From positions 114,019-178,018 of the forward strand of contig DASUCV010000001.1 in assembly GCA_036275915.1 (NCBI GenBank): a stretch of DNA of 64,000 nucleotides, in the 5' to 3' direction. Of the stretch, positions 15,936 to 23,239 are shown piece after piece; position 1 is the first letter of the stretch, and every line of letters begins with the position of its first letter. The notes beneath the pieces were generated by a model. That model did not search any database. It worked only from the letters and a program-made list of their open reading frames with translations, and had not been told where the DNA came from. The position numbers and the translations under genes were made by a program. This DNA is from Candidatus Polarisedimenticolaceae bacterium (GTDB taxonomy: Bacteria; Acidobacteriota; Polarisedimenticolia; Polarisedimenticolales; DASRJG01).

Positions 15936-16748
15936 ATGCGCGCCCGGCGGCTCGGCATCGACCTCGGCGGTACGAAGATCGAAGGCGCCGTTCTCGACGG
16001 GGACGGCACGATCTTCGAGCGAAAGCGCGTCCCCACGCCGCGCGATGACTACGACGGCACGCTCGCGGCGATCGCGCGGTTGGTCGAGGAGCTGGATCCT
16101 TCTCGGAGTTGCACCGTCGGCATGGGAATTCCCGGGACGATCTCGCCCGCCGCCGGCGTCGTGAAGAACGCGAACTCGACGTGGCTCAACGGACGCGCTC
16201 TGCAGGCCGATGTCGAGCGCACGCTCCGGCGCCCGGTGCGCCTTGCGAACGACGCGAACTGCTTCGCCCTCTCGGAGGCGAAAGGCGGCGCTGCGGCCGG
16301 AGCCCAGGTCGTCTTCGGCGTGATTCTCGGGACGGGCGTCGGTGGCGGCGTCGTCATCGACGGTAAGGCGATCGCCGGCGCCAATGCGATCGCAGGCGAG
16401 TGGGGACACAACCCGCTGCCGTGGATGCGCGACGACGAGCGTCCGGGACCTGCCTGCTGGTGCGGGAAGAACGGATGCGTCGAGACGTTTCTCTCGGGTC
16501 CCGCGCGCGCGAGAGACGGCGGGGCGCAGTACGACGATCGTCTCGCGCGCGGTCTCGCATCGGTGATCAACCTGCTCGATCCCGACGTCATCGTCCTCGG
16601 CGGCGGCGTCTCGAACGTGACGGAGCTCTACGACAACGTCCCGCGCCTGTGGAGCCGCTGGATCTTCTCCGACCGCGTCGACACGAAGCTCGTGCCGCCG
16701 CGCCACGGCGACTCCAGCGGCGTCCGCGGCGCGGCGTGGCTGTGGTGA
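15936..16748 (+). CDS. ROK family sugar kinase
   Basis: A 270-residue sugar kinase. The phosphate-binding loop is [12 protein letters not shown], the sugar-binding segment is [20 protein letters not shown], the second ATP motif is [16 protein letters not shown], and the structural zinc motif is [12 protein letters not shown] followed by [18 protein letters not shown] enzymes phosphorylate glucose, fructose, mannose or N-acetyl sugars; the exact sugar is not readable. The protein is about 25-30 residues shorter than typical because the helices after FLSGPA are missing ([20 protein letters not shown]), a deletion that appears to leave both substrate sites intact. It converges on the TonB receptor gene with a gap of only 4 bp. 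Confidence 0.88.
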   Translation: MRARRLGIDLGGTKIEGAVLDGDGTIFERKRVPTPRDDYDGTLAAIARLVEELDPSRSCTVGMGIPGTISPAAGVVKNANSTWLNGRALQADVERTLRRPVRLANDANCFALSEAKGGAAAGAQVVFGVILGTGVGGGVVIDGKAIAGANAIAGEWGHNPLPWMRDDERPGPACWCGKNGCVETFLSGPARARDGGAQYDDRLARGLASVINLLDPDVIVLGGGVSNVTELYDNVPRLWSRWIFSDRVDTKLVPPRHGDSSGVRGAAWLW

Positions 16749-16752
16749 CGCC

Positions 16753-18834
16753 TCAGAACGTCCAGGCGAATGAGCCCCAGATCCGGCGCGCGGTCAGGCG
16801 ATAGTACGAGTCCGGCCCCTCTTCGCTCTCGGCGACCGGGTCGCGGCGGTCGTTCAAGTTCGTGCCGTCGAGGCGCACAGTCCAGCGGTCGCCCCGCCAG
16901 CCGATCCCCATCCCCCACGTCGTGAACTGCTGGGCAAGCGCGGTGTTGTCGCGATCGAGCCAGCGCGAGCCGGTGAACGCGACGTCGGCGTGCGCGAGGA
17001 ATCCCTTCGCGGGCGCGTAGAGGATCCCGGTGCCGGCGAGCCACTCGGGAGTCATCTCTTGCCGGTTGCCGACGAGGTCGGCTTCTTCGGACTCCTTGAA
17101 CTTCGCCGAGTGGTAGCTCGCGGCGCCGCGCACGAGCAGGTCGTGCCAGAGACGCCAGCGCGCCTCGACCTCCGCGCCCTTGAGCTCGATCTCGGCCTCG
17201 TTCTCGAGAGCGCCGGGCGCGCCTCCCTCGACGGGGAGGACGACGTCCTTGAGCTCCATGTCGAAGATCGACGCGTCGATATCGAGCCGGCCCTCGAGAA
17301 GGCTGGCGTGCGCTCCGAGCTCGACGCTCTGGCCTTCCTCGGGCTTCAGGATCTCGGCGTCGGCGTCGAGACCGAGCTCGACGGCAGCGGGCTTGAACGT
17401 GTTCCGGTAGTCGGCGTAGACGCGGAAGTTGTCCGCCTGTTTCTGCCAGGCCGTGAAGGTCACTCCGACCATGCCGCCCGGCTTGACCTTGCTCGCGGTG
17501 TCCGAGCCGGAATCGAACGTCCCCGCCGGGAAGTCGGCGATCGAGGCGCCGCGGCTCTCGTCGGTGATGTTGAGGCGGAGGCCGCCTTCGAAGCGCCACC
17601 GGAAGCTCGGCGACCACGCCGCGTAGCCGTAGAGTCCGCCGAAGCTCCGCGTGTCGTCGATGTGGGCATCGGTGTCGAGGGGGAGGTACGCGGCGAACGG
17701 TGGGTTCGAGCCGTCGGACGCGATCGTGTAGTTCAGCTCGCCTCCGTGGAGCTTGCCCTTCCCGTACTGATAGTCGGCTCCGGCGACGATCTGCGTGTTC
17801 TTGACGCCGGTCAGCTCGACGTGGCCGTCGAGGTACACCTCGTCGAGCGTCGTCGACGAGCGCTCGCCCGTCGCGTCGAAGCTCGGCCCGGTCGCGTCGA
17901 CGACGAAGCCGCGGATGATGTCTTGTTCCGTGTGCGCGTACGAGAGGGTCCCGCTCCAGACGCCGTACGACTTCGGCATCGTGAAGCCGCCCATCGCGGT
18001 GATGCGCTGCGGATTCACCTCGGCGTCGCTCGGGTGGTAGTTCGCATCGAGCGGGATGTTCTGGGACAGCGACAGCGTCGCATCGTCGAGCGGCACCGGG
18101 CTCGCGGGGGACTGGTCGACGAAGTTGCCGTCGAGACCGAAATGGACCTCGCCGCCGCCGCTCAGCGCGGTTTGATTGCGCCACAAGAGGTGGCCGCGCG
18201 TGTAATCCGTGCGGGGATCCTTGTACTGCCGCTGCTCGGCATCGACGGTCAGGCGCGAGTCGAACCCGGCCCACTTCGGAAGGTCGAGCGAGACGGCGAT
18301 CGCGCCGCTCCCGTACGACCCCGCCGCGGCGCGCACGTTCGGCGCGATCCCATGTCCCGGCGCGTAGTGGATCACTTGGATGACGCCGACGAACGACGTG
18401 ATCCCGTACATGACCGGCGCGGCGCCGCGCATGATCTCGATCCGCTCGACGTCCTCGAACGAGAGTGTGCTGATCTGGGGGTTGAACACGCCGCCCCACG
18501 GAATGCCGTCGACGAGGAGCAGGTACGCATCCGCCTCGCGAAGGCCCCACATCTCGGGGATCGCGGAGGCCGGACCGCCGTCGCCACTGGGCGCGACGTC
18601 CACACCCGCGACGAGCGCGAGCGCCGTGCGGAGATCGGTCGCCCCGCGATCGCGGAGCTCCTGGCCGCTGATCACGGTGATCGACTGCGCGACCTTGTCG
18701 GGATCTTCCTCGTACTTGGTCGCGGTGACTTCCACCCGCTCTTCGGCGGCGGGGCTCGTCACGGGCTTGTCGGTATCGGCGGCGCGGAGCGTGGTCACGC
18801 TTGCGAGCGTGATCAAAGCGAAGGCGTGGCGCAT
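16753..18834 (-). CDS. TonB-dependent outer-membrane receptor
   Basis: A 693-residue protein with signal peptide (MRHAFALITLASVTTLRAADT), a plug domain (residues about 30-150: VEVTATKYEEDPDKVAQSITVISGQELRDRG, then GLREADAYLLLVDGIPWGGVFN and VERIEIMRGAAPVMYG in family order), and a long beta-barrel with alternating residues to the end, which closes with an aromatic residue (IWGSFAWTF), as expected for BAM-assembled barrels. Such receptors import siderophores, B12, glycans or metals using the proton gradient. The substrate is not evident; TonB/ExbBD are not in the window. Confidence 0.9.
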   Translation of the reverse strand: MRHAFALITLASVTTLRAADTDKPVTSPAAEERVEVTATKYEEDPDKVAQSITVISGQELRDRGATDLRTALALVAGVDVAPSGDGGPASAIPEMWGLREADAYLLLVDGIPWGGVFNPQISTLSFEDVERIEIMRGAAPVMYGITSFVGVIQVIHYAPGHGIAPNVRAAAGSYGSGAIAVSLDLPKWAGFDSRLTVDAEQRQYKDPRTDYTRGHLLWRNQTALSGGGEVHFGLDGNFVDQSPASPVPLDDATLSLSQNIPLDANYHPSDAEVNPQRITAMGGFTMPKSYGVWSGTLSYAHTEQDIIRGFVVDATGPSFDATGERSSTTLDEVYLDGHVELTGVKNTQIVAGADYQYGKGKLHGGELNYTIASDGSNPPFAAYLPLDTDAHIDDTRSFGGLYGYAAWSPSFRWRFEGGLRLNITDESRGASIADFPAGTFDSGSDTASKVKPGGMVGVTFTAWQKQADNFRVYADYRNTFKPAAVELGLDADAEILKPEEGQSVELGAHASLLEGRLDIDASIFDMELKDVVLPVEGGAPGALENEAEIELKGAEVEARWRLWHDLLVRGAASYHSAKFKESEEADLVGNRQEMTPEWLAGTGILYAPAKGFLAHADVAFTGSRWLDRDNTALAQQFTTWGMGIGWRGDRWTVRLDGTNLNDRRDPVAESEEGPDSYYRLTARRIWGSFAWTF

Positions 18835-18909
18835 GAAGGCTCCCCCGGGCGAAAAGACGGCACAGGGTAGGAGAGCCCGCGTACTACTACCAGACGTCGT
18901 AATTGAGCA

Positions 18910-18963
18910 AGAGGGGACAGCTTCCGAAACTCGCGTTCAAGAGTTTCGGAAGCTGTCCCCTCT
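18910..18963. repeat. REP-like palindrome 2 (23-bp arms, 8-nt loop)
   Basis: Arms 18910-18932 and 18941-18963 are perfect inverted repeats with the same GGGGACAGCTTCCGAAACTC core as repeat 1; the loop is gcgttcaa. The outer edge of the right arm overlaps the TAA stop codon of the M56 peptidase gene (TAAGAGGGGACAG on the minus strand). It sits between that gene and the TonB receptor gene on the same strand. Confidence 0.9.
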
Positions 18964-19886
18964 TATTGCAGGCGACGGATGATCGATTCCGTCGCGGCGT
19001 ACACGAGGGGCAGCGACGCGACGGCAGCCGCGCCGGCGACGGCCAAGACCGAGATCGAGAGGAGCCCCGCGACCTTACCGGTCGAGCGGGCTTGCGGCTC
19101 CTCGAGAAGACGCTCGACCCGATGCGCGATCGTGCCGGCGTCGCAGAAGTTGCCGACCGTGGCCAAGCGGACGGGGGCCATCCGCGAGGCGGCAAGAAGA
19201 GCGGCTGCAACGGCAAGGCGGCCGTTGGCGACGGCAGCGTGGTCGTCGGCCGACTCCTCGGCCGCGGCCGACCACGCGTCGTCGATCGCCCGGCCCGTGA
19301 CCGTGAGAACCAACAGGTCCGGCGCGAAGCGCGCAAGGCCGCGCTTCACGTTGTCGAACGCTCGCCCGTGCCCGGCTTCGTGTGCGAGGACGGCGGCGCG
19401 CTGATCGTCGCTGAGCACGTCCAGAAGGGTCGCGGAGACGTACAGGCGCGGCCGCACGATGCCGACGAGGGCGGCGAATGGCAGGGCGGTCGGAACACGA
19501 TGGACGGCCACGCCGCCGATCGTTCCGGGCTCGGCGACCAGCCGCCACGAGCGCTCCAGCCTCCGTGTCGTCAGCCAGCTCCCCGAGGCACGGACAACGC
19601 CGGCGGCCACGATGACGGCGGACAGTACGACGAACGCGAGAAGAGCCGCACTCGCCTTCTCGCCGCTCTTGAGCGGCTCGAACGAAAAGTACGCGGGAAG
19701 CGCGAGGCCTGCCGCGGCCATCGTCGCGCCGAGCGCCGGGATCATCCGAAGGAGGAACAGAGCGCCGGGCCGATGAACGCGATGTCTCAGGGCCGGCCAA
19801 GCGCCGACGACCGCAAGCGTCAGCACGACGTTCGCGAGCACGAAAGCGATCGCCGCGAAGACGATGCCCATCCCGAGGTAGCTCAC
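18963..19886 (-). CDS. M56-family (BlaR1-type) membrane metallopeptidase
   Basis: A 307-residue protein with three or four transmembrane helices in the first 120 residues, a zinc-protease domain with the HExxH-type motif LAHEAGH (residues about 167-173) and downstream EESADDHAAV carrying the third ligand, then a C-terminal membrane helix. It lacks the penicillin-binding sensor domain of BlaR1, so the signal is unknown. Its ATG overlaps the BlaI-type regulator stop (ATGA), the classic regulator-sensor pair: the peptidase is thought to trigger cleavage of the repressor. The stop codon lies at the edge of a REP-like hairpin. Confidence 0.85.
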   Translation of the reverse strand: MSYLGMGIVFAAIAFVLANVVLTLAVVGAWPALRHRVHRPGALFLLRMIPALGATMAAAGLALPAYFSFEPLKSGEKASAALLAFVVLSAVIVAAGVVRASGSWLTTRRLERSWRLVAEPGTIGGVAVHRVPTALPFAALVGIVRPRLYVSATLLDVLSDDQRAAVLAHEAGHGRAFDNVKRGLARFAPDLLVLTVTGRAIDDAWSAAAEESADDHAAVANGRLAVAAALLAASRMAPVRLATVGNFCDAGTIAHRVERLLEEPQARSTGKVAGLLSISVLAVAGAAAVASLPLVYAATESIIRRLQ

Positions 19887-20302
19887 GAGCGGCCCTCCCC
19901 GCGCAGGGCGGCGCGCTTCGCTCGAACGACCTTCTCGAGATCGTCGAGCAGCTTGCGATCACGGTCGCTCACCGCATCGACGAAGCAGGAGAGGAGGGGG
20001 GCCATCGAGGCAGGAGTGTGACCTCCGAGAATTCCAGCGATGCTCTCCGACGCGAGGCGCAGCTCCGTCTCGTGACGCGTGAGGCGGGCGGTGTACGCGA
20101 AGGCGCGTCCGGCCTTGACCCGATCGAGAACGCCCTTCCTGTGCAGCCGGTCGAGGGTCGTCATGAGCGTCGTGTAAGCGAGCCGCGGGAAGGCGTCGCG
20201 GATCGAACGGACGGTCGCAGGTGCGGCCTCGGCCCAGACCGCCTCGAGGACCTGGACCTCGAGCGGACCGAACGACTCCGAAAGGATCGACCGCAGCGGC
20301 AT
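19883..20302 (-). CDS. BlaI/MecI/CopY-family transcriptional repressor
   Basis: A 139-residue winged-helix repressor: FGPLEVQVLEAVWAEAAPATVRSIRD, then LAYTTLMTTLDRLHRKGVLDRVKAGRAFAYTA, which is the recognition helix and wing typical of PF03965. The C-terminal half is a helical dimerisation domain. It is transcribed divergently from the M16 protease gene and coupled to the M56 peptidase gene. An inverted repeat CTTATC-N17-GATAAG in the divergent spacer is a candidate operator, which would make the M16 protease a possible target besides autoregulation. Confidence 0.88.
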   Translation of the reverse strand: MPLRSILSESFGPLEVQVLEAVWAEAAPATVRSIRDAFPRLAYTTLMTTLDRLHRKGVLDRVKAGRAFAYTARLTRHETELRLASESIAGILGGHTPASMAPLLSCFVDAVSDRDRKLLDDLEKVVRAKRAALRGEGRS

Positions 20303-20310
20303 CCGCGGAT

Positions 20311-20339
20311 CTTATCGCGACGGAGGCGGATCTGATAAG
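20311..20339. promoter_or_regulatory. Candidate operator in the blaI-like / M16 divergent spacer
   Basis: CTTATC (20311-20316) and GATAAG (20334-20339) form an inverted repeat separated by 17 nt, and GCGGATCT also occurs twice here as a direct repeat. The position just upstream of the repressor start fits autoregulation. Classical BlaI operators have a different core (TACA/TGTA), so this is only a candidate. Confidence 0.35.
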
Positions 20340-20427
20340 GTGCCGGGCCGCTCCGGCAATGAAACTGCATGGAGCCGGCCGCGTAAGAAGGTCGAGATCG
20401 AGCCCACTCTTCTAGGAGAACCGCACT

Positions 20428-23166
20428 GTGACGACGAAGAAAGCCCTCGCCGCCCTCGCTCTGGCGGCCATGACGGTCGTACCGGCCCTCGCCGCCGAGC
20501 TTTCGGTCCCGAACATTCCGTATCAGAAGTTCGTCCTCGACAACGGCCTGACGGTGCTCGTCCACGAGGACCACAAGGCACCGATCGTCGCGGTCAACGT
20601 CTGGTACCACGTCGGGTCGAAGAACGAGAAGCCCGGCCGCACCGGCTTCGCGCACCTCTTCGAGCACCTGATGTTCAACGGCAGCGAGAACTTCAACGAC
20701 GACTACTTCAAGGCGACGGAGAAGCTCGGCGCGACCGATCTCAACGGCACGACGAACAACGACCGGACGAACTACTTCCAGAACGTGCCGAAATCTGCGC
20801 TCGACACGATCCTCTGGCTCGAGTCCGATCGCATGGGCCACCTCGTGGGCGTCATCGACCAGCCGCGCCTCGACGAGCAGCGCGGCGTCGTGCAGAACGA
20901 AAAGCGCCAGGGCGACAACGAGCCCTACTCGCTCTCCGAGGAGCTGATCGCGAAGGCGTGCTTCCCCGTCGGCCACCCTTACAACTGGACGGTCATCGGC
21001 TCGATGGAAGATCTCGACGCCGCGAAGCTCGACGACGTGAAGGAGTGGTTCAAGACCTATTACGGCCCGAACAACGCGATCCTCGTCATCGCCGGCGACG
21101 TGACCGCGAAGGACGCGGTCGACAAGGTGAAGCACTACTTCGGCGACATCCCGCCGGGGCCTCCGATCGGACGGTCCGACCAGTGGGTCGCGAAGCGCAC
21201 CGGCAGCGCGCGCGCGTCGGCGCAGGATCGCGTGCCGCAGACGCGGATCATGAAGATGTGGAACGTGCCCGGCCAGGAGACGAGGGACCGCGTGCTCCTC
21301 GACCTGGCGGCGAACGTGCTCTCCTCCGGTAAGACCTCGCGCCTCTACAAGCGCCTCGTCTACGACGATCAGACGGCGACCTCCGCCATCGCCTACACCG
21401 ACTCGCGCGAGATCGCGAGCCTCTTCACCCTCCAGGCCGACGTCAAGAAGGACGGCGACCCCGCGAAGGTCGAAGCAGCGATGGACGAGGAGCTGGCGAA
21501 GTTCTTGAAGGACGGCCCGACGGCCGACGAGCTCGAGCGCACGAAGACCGAGACGTTCGCCGGGTTCATCCGCGGGATCGAGCGGATCGGTGGCTTCGGC
21601 GGGAAGTCCGACGTGCTCGCGGCCGGCTACATCTACGGCGGCGACCCCGACCGCTACAAGATCAATCTCGACATCGTGAAGAACGCCACGCCGGCGCAGG
21701 TCAAGGAAGCGGCGCAGAAGTGGCTGTCGGACGGCGTCTACATCCTCCAGATCGACCCGTACCCCTCCGAGCTGAAAGCGGCCGCGACCGGCGCGGACCG
21801 CAAGAAGATGCCCGAGGGCGGCGCGGCGCCGGCGGTCGTGTTCCCCGCGGTGGAGAAGACGACCCTTTCGAACGGCATGAAGCTCCTCGTGGCGCGTCGC
21901 GAGGCGATCCCCGTGACCGACTTCGACCTGATCCTGGACGCCGGCACGGCGTCGGACGCCACGGCGACGCCGGGCACCGCGAGCCTCGCGATGGCGATGC
22001 TCGACGAGGGAACGAAGACGCGGTCGTCGCTCCAGATCTCCGACGAGGCGCAGCGCCTGGGCGCGAACATCGGGACCGGATCCAACCTCGACAACTCGAC
22101 CGTCTCGCTTTCGGCGTTGAACGCGAACCTCGACAAGTCGCTCGATCTCTTCGCGGACATCGTGCTCCACCCGTCGTTCCCCGAAACCGATTTCAAGCGC
22201 CTCCAGAAGCAGCAGATCGCGCGCATCCAGCGCGAGAAGTCGCAGCCGGTCGGGATGGCCCTCCGCGTCTTGCCGAAGCTCCTCTACGGCAACGGCCACC
22301 CCTACGCCCTTCCGTTCTCGGGCTCGGGCTACGAGGACACCGTCGCGAAGCTCACCCGCGACGACCTGATCAAGTTCCACCAGACGTGGTTCAAGCCGAA
22401 CAACGCCACGATGATCGTCGTCGGCAACACGACGATGGCCGAGATCAAGCCGAAGCTCGAGGCGCTCTTCAAGGACTGGGCGAAGGGCACGGTCCCCGTG
22501 AAGAAGGTGTCGCAGGTCGCCGCGAAGAACACCTCGACGGTCTACATCCTCGACAAGCCGGGCGCCGCGCAGTCGGTCATCATCGCCGGGCAGGTCGTCG
22601 CACCCACGGCGAACCCGGACGAGATCACCTTCAAGACGATGAACCAGGTCCTCGGCGGCTCGTTCGTGTCGCGCATCAACATGGATCTGCGCGAGGACAA
22701 GCACTGGTCGTACGGATCCTACAGCTTCGTTCCCGACGCCCGCGGCCAGCGGCCGTTCATCGGGTACGCGCCGGTGCAGACCGACAAGACCAAGGAGTCG
22801 ATGGTCGAGGTCATGGCGCAGCTCAAGGGAATCGTCGGCGGCAAGCCCATCACCGCCGGCGAGCTCGAGATGGCGCAGGACGGTCTCACGAAGACCCTCC
22901 CCGGCCAGTGGGAAACGCAGGACGCCGTCTCCGGCTCGATCGCCGACATGGTCAACTACGGGCTTCCGGACGACTACTACACGACCTTCCCGAACAAGGT
23001 CCGCGCGCTCAAGACATCGGACTTGATCGGGAACGCGCAGAAGACGCTGAACCCGGACAAGATGGTGTGGGTCGTCGTCGGCGACCGCGCCAAGATCGAG
23101 GCGGGGATCAAGGACCTGAAGTACGGCGAGGTGAAATACCTCGATCCGGACGGCAATCCCAAGTAA
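20428..23166 (+). CDS. Two-domain M16 zinc metalloprotease, exported
   Basis: A 912-residue protein with a signal peptide (KKALAALALAAMTVVPALAAE) and GTG start after AGGAG. The N-terminal M16 unit has the inverted zinc motif HLFEHLMF (HxxEH) and the distal glutamate in GVVQNEKRQGDN; the second unit (from about residue 470) has the same fold but no zinc motif, as in pitrilysin-like clamshell proteases. Such enzymes degrade peptides in the periplasm. It is divergent from the BlaI-type repressor gene and followed, after a perfect hairpin, by oligopeptidase B, suggesting a shared role in peptide use. Confidence 0.92.
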   Translation: MTTKKALAALALAAMTVVPALAAELSVPNIPYQKFVLDNGLTVLVHEDHKAPIVAVNVWYHVGSKNEKPGRTGFAHLFEHLMFNGSENFNDDYFKATEKLGATDLNGTTNNDRTNYFQNVPKSALDTILWLESDRMGHLVGVIDQPRLDEQRGVVQNEKRQGDNEPYSLSEELIAKACFPVGHPYNWTVIGSMEDLDAAKLDDVKEWFKTYYGPNNAILVIAGDVTAKDAVDKVKHYFGDIPPGPPIGRSDQWVAKRTGSARASAQDRVPQTRIMKMWNVPGQETRDRVLLDLAANVLSSGKTSRLYKRLVYDDQTATSAIAYTDSREIASLFTLQADVKKDGDPAKVEAAMDEELAKFLKDGPTADELERTKTETFAGFIRGIERIGGFGGKSDVLAAGYIYGGDPDRYKINLDIVKNATPAQVKEAAQKWLSDGVYILQIDPYPSELKAAATGADRKKMPEGGAAPAVVFPAVEKTTLSNGMKLLVARREAIPVTDFDLILDAGTASDATATPGTASLAMAMLDEGTKTRSSLQISDEAQRLGANIGTGSNLDNSTVSLSALNANLDKSLDLFADIVLHPSFPETDFKRLQKQQIARIQREKSQPVGMALRVLPKLLYGNGHPYALPFSGSGYEDTVAKLTRDDLIKFHQTWFKPNNATMIVVGNTTMAEIKPKLEALFKDWAKGTVPVKKVSQVAAKNTSTVYILDKPGAAQSVIIAGQVVAPTANPDEITFKTMNQVLGGSFVSRINMDLREDKHWSYGSYSFVPDARGQRPFIGYAPVQTDKTKESMVEVMAQLKGIVGGKPITAGELEMAQDGLTKTLPGQWETQDAVSGSIADMVNYGLPDDYYTTFPNKVRALKTSDLIGNAQKTLNPDKMVWVVVGDRAKIEAGIKDLKYGEVKYLDPDGNPK

Positions 23167-23188
23167 GTCGCTTTTTCGTTGCTGAGGT

Positions 23189-23220
23189 GCAACCCGTCGC
23201 ACGCTCGTGCGACGGGTTGC
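23189..23220. repeat. Perfect 32-bp palindrome between the M16 and oligopeptidase B genes
   Basis: GCAACCCGTCGCACG at 23189-23203 is exactly inverted at 23206-23220, leaving a 2-nt centre. No T run follows, so it is not a classical rho-independent terminator. It ends 7 nt before the TAGAAT box of the next gene and overlaps the place where a -35 box and operator would lie. It may be a terminator hairpin for the M16 gene, an operator, or both. Confidence 0.7.
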
Positions 23221-23227
23221 CGTCCCC

Positions 23228-23233
23228 TAGAAT
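23228..23233 (+). promoter_or_regulatory. Candidate -10 box ahead of a leaderless oligopeptidase B gene
   Basis: TAGAAT ends 6 nt before the ATG at 23240 and no ribosome-binding site is present, so the mRNA would start at or next to the initiation codon. Confidence 0.4.
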
Positions 23234-23239
23234 GGGCGC

